64,000 nt of DNA, taken from Borovskyia barvae (Eukaryota > Euglenozoa > Kinetoplastea > Trypanosomatida > Trypanosomatidae). Below, in pieces: positions 1-13,524 of the stretch. Location: NCBI GenBank assembly GCA_030849085.1, contig JASAOM010001106.1:186001-250000 (forward strand), given 5' to 3'. The notes under the pieces were generated by a model. The model was not told the origin of the DNA. It searched no databases and worked only from the letters and a program-made list of their open reading frames with translations. Position 1 is the first letter of the stretch; every line of letters starts with the position of its first letter. The translations under genes and the position numbers were made by a program.

Positions 1-3000
1 TGAAACGATCTCTCCTGTTTTCCATTCTCCCCTTTTTTGTTTGTTGCTTCGAGTGGGTGTGTGGTACGATGAGGTTCGCCAACATGTGAAGCTGTAACGA
101 GGGAGTGGGGGAGGGGCGGCGTAACGTCTCTTTCCTTTCTCTCCGGTGACTGAGGAAGGATGGCGGCGGTAGTGGGGCGATCTCTGAGCTCTTTTGCGGT
201 ATCGGATCGAATCCTTTATCTGCAGTACTTCTGTCGAACTTTTTCTTGCTCCTCCGCTTCTTCCTTGTGCAATAGAGTACGTGGGGGGGGGCGTGTCGCT
301 GCTAGTGAAGTCGCGTAATGATATGTCTTTCTACCCGCTCGCACTTCTCTCTCTCACCTCATGAATCTCACTTCCATGTCTGGAAACACCACTTCACATT
401 TTTTAAATGCCGGTAGACACTGGTGGCGTCTGCGTCCACGTCTTTGCATCCATTTTCATCGGCCGCTTTGCATTTTGCATTTCCTTTCACGATTTGTGCA
501 CGCTGATGTTCGATTTTCCACTCCGGCAACAGGGCTCTATTGTATCGTGGATGTTCTGTTGATACCAGCATCTTATCCTCCCTTGTCCCGTCCATTTTGT
601 TTGCTTTCTGAGCAATGAATCCTCTTTTTTTTCTTTTTGTTTCCAGGCTGCTTCTCGCTTTTTTTTTTTGCTTATTGCAAGCGTATCGCAACGGTTCTCT
701 CTGCCGCTTCCCCCCCCCCCCCTTTTTTTTGAAGTGGCTTCTTCTATCTTCCTCTATCCGGCATCTTTTTTTTTTGGTTTTGGATGTTAGTCGTTTTTTT
801 TTTTTCATTATTCTCAATCTATCCACCACTCATACTACTTTTGGTTATTTTCCCTTTCCCTTCTTCCTCCTCCCTCCCTCCTCTCCTCTCCGCATATCTA
901 TCTATCTATAATTATATATACATCGTGTTGCGGGTACACGTCTGAGCTTACCCCATCTCAATGCTTTCTTTTTTTTGTGTGTTGTGTGTTTTCCTCTCTT
1001 TCTACACCTCCACCTTTTTCCTGCATTTCCTTTTTTCTTTTCGGTTTCTCCCTGTGTGCTATACTGAATTATACTCTTTCCCTTTCTTTTTTCTCGGGTG
1101 CGCGGAGTTCCACACTCACGGCCCCCCCCCTTCCCCCCCCTCACACACACGCCAGTGCGCTGAACGATACACTTATCGTCTGAGTTACTTCTCCGCCCTT
1201 CTATTTCTTTGCAAAACAGGATTTTCTTTTGGTCTGCCTCCTCCCTTCCTCCCAAAATGGCAAGAGCTCCTTCGCTTACAATTTGTTTTCCTCTTTTTTT
1301 TTCGGGATGGTTAGATGTTGTTCTCTCCTCGTTTACGATTTGAATTTTGCTCGCGTCGTTTCGCATGTGTAACTCCGCATGCATACCCTCCGACTTTGAT
1401 TTCTTTTCTCCCCCTCTTTTCACTCCTTCCTCTTCCTCTTCCTTGTCCCGCTTTTTCAGTAGCTCGTTGAGAGTGACTTCAAAGTTTTATGTTCTTCTCC
1501 TCCTTTCCTCCCCTCCCTCCCTCCTTTTCATCTCTCTCTCTCACCTATCTCTCTTTTTCCTTGCATCTATCCGCCGACGTCCCCTATTTCGTTCAACTCT
1601 CCTCCGGCCTCGCAGGGAATCCAAGATGAAGAGCCGAATCTTTTGCTCTTCTGTGAGCATGCGGAAGTCAGCTTATGCACTTCACCGACACACCGGTACA
1701 CACACACACACACACAATGAAGGGAGGAATGACAATTTTTACCCTGAAGCAACGGGCTCGTGTGATCACTTCAATGGAGCTTTTCCCCTTTTCGGTGTGG
1801 GTGTATGGGAGCGAAAACTCACCGGACGCGGCGGGTAACATCTTCACAGTTTTCTCTGCTCTATTAGTTTTTTATCCTTTCATCTTTTCTTCAGTGCGCT
1901 TTTCCTCCTTAATCTTTTTGTGATGGTCACTGTTCGTTTTCATAAGTATTCCTTGCTTTTATTACGATGTGGCACCAAGGAGGGAGGAAAGGCAAAAAAA
2001 AGGCTCTGTCTAACGCCCGATGCGATGCATCTATCGATCTTGATGTGCCTTCTTTTTTCGTTCTTGTTCGTGAATCTTCTTTTTCTCCGCGTCGTGTTCT
2101 CCCTTTCCTCTTCCCGATTCCCTCTTTCCCCTGAAAGCTCGCAAGGTGTTTTTTGCGGATGATCTTGTTCTGTTTTTTCTTGTGTAGGTATCCATTTTTT
2201 CCCACACATCGTGTTGTTCTAAAGCACTTTGTTCGCTGTGTTAATGGACGGTGCGTGATCTTCGAAACAGCACTTTGCACTGGAAGGCGGAGCTGCTGCG
2301 TCAAGACACCACCGATAAAAATGGGAGAAGAGAGCGACATGAAAAACAATCAGAACAGTGAAAAAAAATGATGCGCCCTTCTGTTTTGAAAGTGGCACGT
2401 CTCATGCTCTGTTTTGTATTCCCCCCCTCTGTTTGATCCCTTCGCGCCGCGGAGCGTACACGGAGGCGTGTCGATCCGCATCACGATGAAGAGAACTGGC
2501 GTATTTTCCCTTTTGGTTCTCCCTCCTTGGGGGGTGGCTCCTGCATCTCCCAGGATCCCGTCGCTCTTCTTTGCTTCTCCGTTTGCCTCCCCTCCCTTCT
2601 CTTCCCTCACCCTTTCCATCAGCTGGAGAGCAAAAAGGAAGGAAAGGGTGATGACGAACAAAGGTGGGAGGATAAACCTCTTTCTGACAACACCGAAATT
2701 GTTTTCTTCTCTCGACTCACGCGTTCCTCCTCTCACTTCTTTCTTCTTAGGCCTCGCTTGCTCAATTTATCCTCATGCCGATACTCCATCATCGCTTCTA
2801 TATCTACACATATACATATGTATATGTATATGACCTACGTGTGATGGGAGAAAGGAGTAGAGAGGGGAAGGTGGAAGAGAGGTCTCTTTTCCTCCATGTT
2901 TCTGTGGTCAGTCGCTTTTGTTTCGGCGGGGGAGGGAAAGAGGGAGGAGCTCTCTGTCCTTATGTTTTTTTCTTTCATGAAAAGTACGGCTCTGTTGTGT

Positions 3001-3086
3001 GTGCGCGTGTGTGTCTTCCATCTTTTGTTTTCAACTGGAAGTTAAATGCTTGTGCTTTTTTTATTGTTTCCTCCGTTGGTGAAGGC

Positions 3087-3107
3087 TATATATATATATA
3101 TATATAT
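3087..3107. repeat. (TA)n microsatellite
   Basis: About ten uninterrupted TA units in the left gene-free region. It is the first of at least fifteen comparable (TA)n runs spread through the intergenic DNA of the window. Confidence 0.9.
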
Positions 3108-3294
3108 GTAGACTTCTGTACATATATAGAGACATACATAGGCATCACTTCAAGTGATTGATGGGATGCGTTTTTCGTCTGCTAAAGATTTTTTCTGAAG
3201 CGTATCGACACTGTTGCTTCGGTTCGATAACGTTCAAGAAGGGTTGGGAAGGAGGGCAGAGGGGGTGTGCACATCGGAAACGCTCACACGAAAC

Positions 3295-3321
3295 ATATAT
3301 ATATATATGTGTGTGTGTGTG
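3295..3321. repeat. Compound (AT)n(GT)n microsatellite
   Basis: An AT run passes directly into a GT run. Both are alternating purine-pyrimidine tracts and could adopt non-B DNA. Confidence 0.85.
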
Positions 3322-4467
3322 ATGTGTGAAGAATCAAATTCAAAAAGAGAATATATTTTTTTTTGGCAGGGAAGGCGGCGCATGCGGGGAGGAAGGAATG
3401 AAGTTTTTTGCTGTTGTTGCATAAAGGAGTGCGCGTGCATTACAGTTGCTCTTCAGCTGGAAGTCCTTCAGGCTCGTTTGCGTCCATTCGTCCTTCGATT
3501 TTCTTTCCCCCCCTTGTTTCCTTCCAATACTTTTCTTTTCACCCTTCTTTCTCGACTCCACCCACAAATACACATACGCCTACCCATTCCACCATCCGTT
3601 TCCTCTCTGTGCTCAGCTTACCTCCCTGCCCCCCCCTCCCCATCTCTTTGCCGTAGAAGGGAGGGTACACCATTTTTGGAATCCATGGACGGAAAAGGAG
3701 GGGGGGGGAGGGGCAGCAAGGCATTGGCGAAAGCGCTCAGGGTAGGGGACGAACGGGTAGTAGAAGCGGCAGTACCGAAAGGTGATGTTGCCAACGAAGA
3801 GGTAACAAAAAAAGACAGACGCTCTCCTGCTTGGGCCGGTTGCCTTCCCCCTCCCCCTTTGCCGTTACAAGGCGTACACGGAGGAAGGGGGCGCCTTTTG
3901 CGTACTCGTCCCTTGGCACTCTACTCTCCTTAGCCACCCCACCCTTCCTCCTCTCCTTTCTTTCCCCCTCCCCCCCATCCCCCCTTTTTCCCTCTGAGAT
4001 AGTAAGAGGGAAATGGTTGATGCTTGCCTTCTTATCAGCATTTCTTCATCTCTCTACCTTCTATGTACGAGTCTTAACGCTGCTTTTCCTTGAACCGAAA
4101 CTTCTCTTTTTTTGAACCCGCCAGAGCCTGTGTTTTCTTTTGCCTTTCTTATGCGAGTGCGTGTACCCTTTTTGCGTGTTGCTGCCGCGTCTCTTATGAA
4201 TACAGTTGCGGTGCTGCGGCTCGCGGTGGGAGGAATCGGGTTGTTTCTTTTTCATGTGTGTTTTGTGTATCTGATCCTAGTTTCCTTTTCTTCCACCTCT
4301 CCCCCTTTACCTCTCCCCTCTTTCCACGTTCTTTCTCTCTCTCTCTCTTTCTTCCTATGCTTCTTCCACCACTGCCTTCCCTTTATATACATACACATAT
4401 ATGTAGGTGGTTTCTTCCCTCCGTTGCTTTCCTTTTCTCCTTCTCTCAGTATTCTTCTCTTTTCCTG

Positions 4468-4489
4468 TATATATATATATATATATATG
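4468..4489. repeat. (TA)n microsatellite
   Basis: Eleven TA units after a long C+T-rich stretch in the left gene-free region. Confidence 0.9.
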
Positions 4490-7400
4490 ATTGAACTCGT
4501 CACAACCTTTTTCTTGGCCATCAGATTCTCCTCTTGTGCGTGATCTTTTTTTACTAAATTAGGTTTTGCATCTCTCCAACATCAGAGCAACACACTACGG
4601 GGCACTTCTCTCTCTCTTTTCCGAGAAGCCTCTACATTTGTTTTTCATCCTCTTTTTTTGTTCTTTCGTTCCATTTCTCTCTACATATATTCAATCCAGG
4701 CTGGAAAAGTTTTTCTGCTCGCTTTATGAGAAGGAAATTGCACTCTTGATCTGGTTAACAGCATCCTCTGCGCTGCTGTTCGCTGAAGTGTCTTTTGGGG
4801 GTCGGATCGCCTCTTTTGTCCCCCTCCCCTCCCCTTTCCAAACGACAAACAAAATGTTCTACTAGGGTAGCTTCCGAAAAAATAATAATATGAAAACAGA
4901 AAGAGTGTCCGTGCAGTTTTGAAAGATTCGCTCTACGCTCGTTCTGTTTTTGTTTTTGTTTTCGTTGTTCGGATGATTCCAAGTTGCTGCTTCTCTTTCT
5001 TTAGAAAATCGGTTTCCATCTTCTCTTCCCCGCCCCCCCTCTCTCTCTCTCTCCCTCTTCTCCCTCATGTTCGTTCCACCTTCCTCCTCCCTCCCCGCCA
5101 CCTCTCCTTCTAAAAGGACTGTGCCTCGTCGCGACCACTCTATTCTTCTTCTTTTGTAGTCCCCTTTCCCTTTCCCTTGTATTCTCAAACGTCCCTCTTC
5201 TCCCCCCCCTCCTTCCCCTCCCACACGATTTCCTCTGTGGTTCGTCCTTCCTTTTTTTTCGTTTGTTTGTTCTGAAAAATCGTGTTGGGCTGCCTTGTCG
5301 GAGTTCCTTCATGGCCGGTAAGTACCTTTCTTCCTCTTACCCTTCTGGCGCTCATTCCTTCGCTATTCCCTTTTTGATTAGGAATGTCTTGGCCAATTTT
5401 TGTTGTTGCTCCTCCAGTAAGTCTTCTCCCCCCTCTCCCCCCCCGATCGCTGCCGTTTTGTCTCCATCCCCTTGTCTTCCGTCCATCTCCTTTGCGGGAA
5501 AGGGGTGGTACAAGATGAGGGAAGGGCCGTGGGATAACACGAAGGCTCTCTCGCTTTTGTCCCTCTTTTTTTTCGCTTTTGTACCTCCGTGTGTGTGGGG
5601 GTCTCTCTCTCTCTCTCTCATCGCTCAAGAGACGGACTGCACCGCCACCGCCGGGTTTTCACCGCGTAGAGGGCGTTGTTTCCGTTCCTTTTTTCTCTTG
5701 TCGTCGTTTTCATCTCCACTGAGGAGGAGGAGGAGAGAGAGAGGAGGGGGAGGCAGGGGAGGCCTCCGTGACTCCCGTGTTTCTACCGATGCCTTCCCCC
5801 TTTTTTTCTTCCCTTTCCCTTCTTTTTCGCCCCCCTTTTCCCGAGGAAGCGAACATCCGGGGGGGGGTCGTGGTGGAGATGGCTGCAAGGACAGCGGCTC
5901 TGGGGCTCCACCTTATTTGGACCCCTCCCTCCCCCCAGCTCCTCTACCTCCTCTTCTCTCCCTCCGCCTCTCCTGCTTTTCTCTTTCCACCCTCCTACAA
6001 TTTTACTCGTGCGATACGAGCCAGGGTGCTTATTTTTTTTGTGCTGTTGTTCCGCTTCTCTGCCAGCAGTACTCTCTCTCTCTATATATATGAGGAGAGT
6101 GAAAGAGGGAGAGAAATCCTCCGCTCTTTCTGTAGTACCTCTGTCCTTTCGCGCCTCCTTACATCCATTTCAAGTGCTTCCTCTACCCTCAAAAGCGCTC
6201 AAGCAGGCGGTTCCTGTGATGCTAGTGCAGCCTTGAGGTACCGCAGCAGGTGCTGAGAGGGGAGGAAAAGGAAGAAGAGCGGGAGCTTTCTCTCTCTTTC
6301 GCTCACATCTTGCGTGAATGTGTGCATGGGACCGTACCATATGAAGGGTGGGCGAGAAGCAGTTGTGGGGAGGGATTTTGCGGCAGAGGCAAAGAAGTCG
6401 AGACGTTACATCCTTCCCCTTCCCCATCTCGCTCTTTCGGCGTGTGGGTTTTTCCCTTTCTTCCTTCTCCCTCGCTCTCCGCATCACCCCACCCCCTCAG
6501 ACCCCTCTTCTTCCCCTCGTCGGTGTTTAAAACGTTTCGTTCATTTTCGCTTTCAGGAACCTTTCTCTACCTGGTCCTTCTCCACTTCTCCCTGACGAAC
6601 ACTCCTATCTGCGGGTTGTTCTCCTTTCGCTTCCACGTACCTCTTCCTCTACCCCCCTTTTGGTTGCTTTTGAGACTGGCATTTCCCTTTTTGTGCTTTC
6701 TTCTGAGAAGGAAGGTGTTCGATGCTGTTTTGTGCTCCCTTCTGCATGTGTGAAGAGAATGGACCGATGAAGGAATGTGGGAAGAAGAAGCTTCACCTCG
6801 GAGGCGGGGCGGGGAGGGTGGGGGGCAGAATCTTCTAGGCAGAAGCACCTTCGGAGTGTTGTCAATTTCATTTTTGCTCTTATCGCTTGAAGCGGAAGAT
6901 TCTATGAACGCGGCGAAGGTTGTCCTTCGGTGGGTGAGGGGTCGTTTGGGGGAAGAAAGGGGGCGAATACGCTGACCCACACTTCTTCTTCAACTCGGAG
7001 GAATTTCTTTCTCAGCAGTCGCACCAACCACGGGGCACCTTTTGCCCCACTCTTTTTGTGTACTCCTCCTCTTCCTCACGAAGGACATCTCGATCTGCAG
7101 AGATGTTCCCTCGCCTGCCACCGCTGTCCATCACGGCTTCACGTGTCACAATGGGCATCCCCTTTTCATTTCTGATAATATATACCTTTTTTATCGTTAT
7201 CGTCGCTCCACGGCTCATAGGCTTCGCGCGAGGTGTACGTTTATGCTTCTAGGATGTGGCATTTGCCGTGGCGATGGAGGGGGAGGGGGAGAGAGCAGCG
7301 GCGCTCTTCATTTGTGGGGAGGGGGTTTCCGCTTAAGATATGTAAGTATATATATATATATGAATGCGAGCACTTACAGATATAAATTGCATATATTTGC

Positions 7401-7811
7401 AAGAGAGCGATATCCTGGGAGATATTGCAAGATACGCACTCTCTTCCTCATGTTTCCCTCCACCTCCTTTCCCTTCCCTTTTCACCTTCCGGTCATTGCC
7501 GTGTTTTCCTTGAAGGTTCGAGTGTAACAGTAAACGGATGTGTACGTGTGCATGTCTGTGGTGTGGTGGAAAGGATCGGTGAGGCGAGAGGAGCGACCGA
7601 GCGAAAGGCCGTGCGGCAGAACGTGGAACAATCGCAGCACTGTTCTTTGATAATGCGCATGCCTTCTGCTGTTGCTGGGCATGCGTCCGTGTATGCTCAA
7701 TGATCTCTTTCGTGTGTTTTCCCCGCAACTTTTTTCTCTCGTGTTTTTCAATTTTTTCGCATCGTGAGAGAGAGAGGGAGCGGGAGAGAAAGAAAGAGGA
7801 GCACAGATCGC

Positions 7812-7836
7812 TATATATATATATATATATATATAT
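7812..7836. repeat. (TA)n microsatellite
   Basis: About twelve TA units following a GA-rich stretch. A (TG)n run lies about 45 bp further on (7879-7898). Confidence 0.9.
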
Positions 7837-7878
7837 GTGTTTGAGTGAAATGGTGATGGTGGTGTTTATTCTCTTGAC

Positions 7879-7898
7879 TGTGTGTGTGTGTGTGTGTG
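7879..7898. repeat. (TG)n microsatellite
   Basis: Ten TG units just downstream of the (TA)n run at 7812-7836. Confidence 0.85.
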
Positions 7899-9159
7899 GG
7901 GAGTCTTCATCCTGTCCGACATATTATCGCACTTTATCTATCTATCTATATTATATATATATATATACATATACATTCGAGAAAAAAGCGAGATATGCCC
8001 TGAGATGTCCTCCTCCCCCCCTCAATCCCCCCTCGGGATCTTCTTCTTAGGCGATGGATGTCACACTTGTTTAATGCGTTGCGTTCCTCCTTCCCGTTCT
8101 CTCAAAATGGGTGAGAAAAAAAAGAGTGCGGTCGGGACACCATAAGCGCGCGCGTGCCTTCCGTTTTTCTTCGTTTCACGAAGTACGGAGTGAGGGCGAG
8201 GAGGGAGGGGGTGGAGGCGTCAATGCAGGGCCGAGGAGCCGAGCATTCGAAAGAGAAAAGACGGGGAGGAGGGAGGGAAGGCAGTGCCATAATTCTTCAT
8301 TCTCTCTCTCTCCCTTCTACCATCGTCGTTCTTGTTACTCTCTTTCGATGCCGAACACGTCTTTCAGTTGTTGTGCTCGGGAAAAAAAAGAAGGTGAGCG
8401 AAAAGGTCCGGAAGAAAGGAAAAAAAATATTCTCCTCATGGCGTCGGTGAGGCGGGTGAATCCTCTTCACCCTCTGACAAAAATGGAGCGAGCCGTCGAA
8501 AGCCGCTCAGACGTGTATACTACTTGTCGACTTTTTTGTTCGGAGGGTGGGGGGAGAGGTATCTTTTTGTTTTTGGTGAAGGTCATCGGAAGGCATTTTT
8601 GCTTGTATTGAGGAACGGGCGGAAGGGGAAGGGGGTCCGATTCTCCTATGCCCTCTTTTTACGCTGGTTCTCTGCTGTCCTGCGTCTTCACATTTCTCCG
8701 CATTGGCGCCTGCCCCTATCGAGGTAGGGGGATAATAGTTCGGCCAGAGATGCTTTCGCCTTTTCTTTTCTGGTTGTGTTTCCGAACCGCGAGAATATAC
8801 CCGCATACCATCCCTTTGTCCCCCCTTCCCACACTCCTCCCTTCGCAACACCCGCACATGACCCGTTTTATCCTCACTTCTTATTTCATCTTCGTCTTGC
8901 CTGCTCGTGGGCTTCCCTCGTCCGATTCCTTCCATCGACTGCCTTTTCGCAAACAATTCGTGTTGGCGTCTTTTGGGGGGGATGGGTGGATAGGAAGGTA
9001 TACGCTTCCGTCTCCCTACGCATCCACCCACCCATCTACGTCCAGCTCACGCCGTGCGAAAATATTTTTATAAATAAGTGAATACATTTATATACATGCT
9101 TACAAATTTTATGGTGTAATACATACAATGAAGATGCGGTAATTTATCTTCGGAATTGC

Positions 9160-9186
9160 ATATATATATATATATATATATATATA
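9160..9186. repeat. (TA)n microsatellite
   Basis: About thirteen TA units. The flanks from 9060 to 9200 are AT-rich, unlike the C+T-rich DNA around them. Confidence 0.9.
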
Positions 9187-12039
9187 CATGCGTATGGGTG
9201 TGAGCGCGGCGTGTTCGCTTCACCTCTCGTCGTTGCTCGTGTGGCCTCCTCTTCCCCCCTCTGTTTCTCTTTTCTTCTCGTATACGAATACGTTCTCTCT
9301 CACGTTATCTTTTTTATGGGGATTTCCCCCCCTTTAAAAAAAAAAATGCCCACACTACCAAGCAACAGCAGCAGTGGTGATTTTTTCCGCGCTTCGTTTT
9401 TTATGGGTTGTGTTGAGTTGGAGTCAGGCGGCGAACTTGACTTTAATTCTGCCGTTCTCCTTCTCTTTCTCCCGACTGTTATTGTCTTCATCATGAGCGT
9501 GCATCTATACCTATATATACACACACATCTCTCTCTCTCTCTATATATATATATCTATATATATTCATCACTATTTTTTTCTATCCGTCTTCCATTAATA
9601 CGCACACTGATATACCCATCCATGTAGTTCACTGTTTCAGTCACGGTGCCTTCCTGATACTTCAGTCAAGTTCTCTTCTCTCCTCTTTCCGTCCCTTCTC
9701 CAACTCTCAATATACGTACTTTGGTTGTTGATCATGCGACTAGCGTGACGCACGCGAGGCGCTGGACGTTATTGTCAAGGCTCCTCTTTGTCCTTTCTAT
9801 ACGTGTCGTGCCTTGTTCTCGAGTGCCCTGATGGTGGTTGGGTAGCTCTCTCCTCCCCAGTCCCTTGGAGCTCGTTGTGTTTCTGGCATTCTTCAAATTC
9901 CTCTCTCTATCATCTGTTGCTCTCTTTATTCGGTTACCCACCCTTTTTTCATTCGGCTTTTACGGTTCCAAGATGCGGCCTTTTTTCTTCGTGTGAAGCA
10001 ACAGGAAATGCCTCTCTCCACTGTGTTAGATGATGCTGTCACACGTGCAGAAAAAAAAAGACGGACAAGCAGAGAAGGCGAGAGAAAAAAGGTGATACCA
10101 CTTAAGAAGCTTTCCTGCTCGTCGCATACGCTGCCTTCTTGATTCTCTTCTCTTTGCAAGTCATTCACGTTCCAAACCGTCCTTCCTTCTTTTGTATATG
10201 TGAGGGCTCTCCCTTTTTTTCTACTGATTCTCGGTATACGTCTCGTCTTTTCTCATTTTCTATCGAAAACTATGGATGGTTCCTCCTTTGCTTTCCAATA
10301 TGTATATGGTGTAATGCAATAGATTTATTTTCCCGCAATACTCTGCTGATCTCTTCCTCCCCACTTTTTTTATCGTTCTTCCGTCCTTTTCGCTCTCTTT
10401 TTTTATCGTGTCACCGACCCGCTTCCTCTCTTTTGTTCGTCTTCCCCGTGGCTCTCCCCCCTGTTTCTTCTCCGCTCCTCTATCCTTCTCCCCCTACACA
10501 CTCACACACAAGTCAGAGAGGAGGGTTCCCCTAGTTTTAGCTCCCGCTCAGTCACAATGTGAAGTGGTGAGTCGAGCTTCCCTGCTCCCCTTTTCTATTT
10601 TTTTTTTGCGCCCTTTGAGCCTTGCAGCAGGTGGAGAATGAAGGTGGAGTAAGGCGGTTGGTGCGGAGAGAGATGAGGAGGACAGCGAAGTGGACGAGCC
10701 GCTCCCCCCTCCCTCTCTTTTTTGTTGAGTTTCTATTCCATTCCTTTTCTAACCTCCTGCCTTCCTCTCTTTCTTTGCCCCTCCCGTTTGCCATCTCGAA
10801 AGCATTTTGTATATACATATACATATATATATATGTATATATGCGTGTGTTGCTGTGAAGGTGCCGTCGACGAGATGTCCTTCCTTCCCTCATTTGAAAA
10901 AAAACAAGTCCTCGCATTCGAAGGCGGACATGATCGATGCTGGGTGAAGGTCTCCCCTTTATTCTGTAAAAGCAAAACTCTATGGTTTCCTCCCTTTGCG
11001 AAGTGTTGAGGTTAACTCCCTTTTCTTCGCGGAAGGGGGTGGGGGGTCTATTGCCTTCAGCGCAACCACAGCAGCGTAAAAAGGTGGCAAAAGTGGAGGA
11101 GATGAGGCGGGGTCAGGAGCAGGAACGAAGGGGAGGAGGGGTTGTGGCCGAAAATAAGCAAGCAAAAAAGTGACTTGAACTATATATATCGATAACTCGT
11201 GGAAGGGACAGCTTTGCAAAAAAATATATATATTCTTGCACATACTGTACCATGTTTGATCTTCATGGGGCTTGTTTCCCTCGTCTCGTTTGTTGCTGGT
11301 GATGTTGTCGCGCCTTTTCGTGGGGGTTCGACCCTACGTGGGAGTGGCTCCCCTTCGCTACTCCTCTCCTTTTTTCCTTTCAGGCTGCCGAGAGATTTGT
11401 GTCGTGAGGGGGGGGGATAACGGCGATGTCAATTGTCCCTTCTTGCCTCCTCTCCCCTCGCGCGACCCCCTCTTGCGGAGGATTCGTTCGCTAGATGTTA
11501 GATCGCTCCGCTGAAGCTCGCCTCCCGCACCGCGCATATATATGTACGCACACATACACACCGACAAGGTCGCTCATCTCGCGATTTTTGCCGCGTGCAG
11601 CGCGTATCCTCCCTCTGGAAAGGTAAGTGGGGTGGGGATGGGGGTGGAAAGATCTGACGGCTGGCTTTTCTATTCCCCACCGAGGTGGACTTACCTTTGC
11701 TGCGGTAGAAATGGGGTCGTTTGAGTGCCGAATCTTTTTCCCCTTTGTTCTCTTTTCTCTCCACTTTCGAGGGGGTGTTTATCACTGGGCGGACGGAGAA
11801 GGATACAGGCGAAAATGGGGCGATGCGCACAGCGGGGAGGATCACTTGATCGATAGCTTATGGCCCTTTACTTCTCAGGAGGTGCGTTGGGGGAGTGGGA
11901 TCGAGCGACGCTGTTCTCCTTTGCCGTGTCTCAGGGTGAGAGCGAAGGAGAGAGAAAAGCCAGGACAGGTGATGTGAGAAAGTAAGAGAAGATCAGGGGA
12001 AGCGAAGGATGAGGTGAAGCTAGCGCACCCATACATATG

Positions 12040-12058
12040 CATATATATATATATATAT
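12040..12058. repeat. (AT)n microsatellite
   Basis: About nine AT units, with a second short ATAT stretch at about 12072-12082. Confidence 0.85.
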
Positions 12059-13070
12059 CGATGCGCATTCGTATATATATATTTATGATTTTCTTGTTGA
12101 AGGTTCCTTACGGTTTCGAAGGAGGGCCGTCATATGCAGCCCCGCCACAAAAAAAAGTGATGTAGGCGACGATCTTGCGGTACCGTTTGTGGTTCACACT
12201 TCTTCATGTGGCACTTTTCACCGCCCCTTCTTTTTTTTTGGGGGGGGGCGGTGGGGGAATAGGGTATGCGTGTGTGAGTGTTTCGGGGCCCTCCCCATTT
12301 TCTTCTTGTTTTTTGCGGCTCTTCCTTTCCCTTTCGGTGGTTCTTCTTTGAAGCCGTACGCAGCCACCCACTTTTTTATATTTCCTCCATGTACCAGCAG
12401 CGACCCCGGAACCAAAACAAACATCACAACGTTGGATGAACCCAAGTAAGTGGACTACAGAGAGAACGAAAGAGAATTTTCCTTTCAGGGGGGAGGTGGC
12501 GGAGCGATGCTTGGGGCTTTCTGCGTTTCAGAGTCCTTTTTTTTGGCGGAAAGGGTGAACAGGATTTCCCTTTCCGGATCGCACTTCTCTGCGTGTATGG
12601 GGGTGGCACTGAAGTTGGGCAGTTGGCGGAGAAGCGAGAAACCTAGCACTCGCTCGATGGGAGAATGTGCATGTGTGGGGCGCGATGGTTAAAGACAGGA
12701 ACGGTAACTGACGCTTTTGTTCCTTCTCCCCCCCTGCCGCCCCCTTAAAGGACTGCGTTTACCGGTAACCGAGATGCCCACCCTTACTCTGCTCCTCTCT
12801 TTTTTCTTTTCATCCCCTTTCTCGTGTTGCACGGATTCGTGTGGGGGAGCCATACGGCATGAAGAAAAAGGGCACGAAACAGATGGAATATCGGAGGTGA
12901 CGGGGGTGAGAGCACTCCGCAAACCCCAACCGCTTTTTCATCCTCATTATTTTCTGTTGCTGCCATTTGTTTCAGGGCGGCCGTACCTCGAGCGTTTCTA
13001 CCTCTTTTCTCCGGTGTCGTTCTTTCTACTCGCATCGCTTTGACTATACCTCACCTTCTTTTCTTTACCA

Positions 13071-13087
13071 CCCCCCCCCCCCCCCCC
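13071..13087. repeat. Poly-C homopolymer of 17
   Basis: Seventeen consecutive C residues inside a pyrimidine tract that ends in AG at 13100-13101. This is the most likely polypyrimidine signal upstream of the membrane protein gene at 13525. The run length could be mis-assembled. Confidence 0.85.
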
Positions 13088-13524
13088 GCCGACACATACA
13101 GACACACTGGGGACGTGCTTTCTTCTTCTCCCATTACTCCAAGGTGAAACGAAGGGAGGGCGGACGCTCTCCGCAACGCCCACGAAATACCAAGACACAC
13201 AAATAAAGCCTATTGCACATCGCACCGTCGTCACATCAAGAGCGTTCTCTTTGCCGTCGGCGCGTATAAGGTGAAAAAGGGAATAAGGAGCACACCTGAC
13301 TGAGCGGAGTCAAACTTAAGAGACCTTGTTTCTCGACCTTTGATCCTGCTGCTACTACTCGTCTCCTTCGTCAAAGAAGGCAACAAACGCGAAAGAGGAG
13401 GAAGAGGAAAGGGCGCCGAGCTAAAGCATGTTCTGGGAGAGAGGTGCGAACGGTGAACCATCGCGGGCAACAACCAAAAGTGCCAACTCCCTACCCAAAT
13501 CGTCATGGATCATGCGAACGGAGC

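Larger units (their letters stand above)
1..13524. other. Gene-free 13.5 kb, pyrimidine-rich intergenic DNA
   Basis: I see no convincing gene on either strand. The open frames here are low-complexity Ser/Phe/Leu/Pro-rich readings of C+T tracts, or their Arg/Lys/Glu-rich antisense counterparts, and none shows a recognisable domain. The + strand is dominated by polypyrimidine stretches (for example around 600-900, 1400-1560, 4290-4450 and 5030-5240), mixed with (TA)n and (TG)n runs and poly-C or poly-G runs. This is the texture of trypanosomatid intergenic or UTR sequence transcribed left to right, but it is several times longer than the usual 1-2 kb spacer. Small RNA genes could be hidden here; none was recognised by eye. 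Confidence 0.7.

Noticed and set aside
5263-6093. 276-codon + strand frame
   Set aside because: Composition is Ser/Phe/Pro/Arg-rich translation of pyrimidine and GA-rich tracts. It has no conserved motif and no non-repetitive core.
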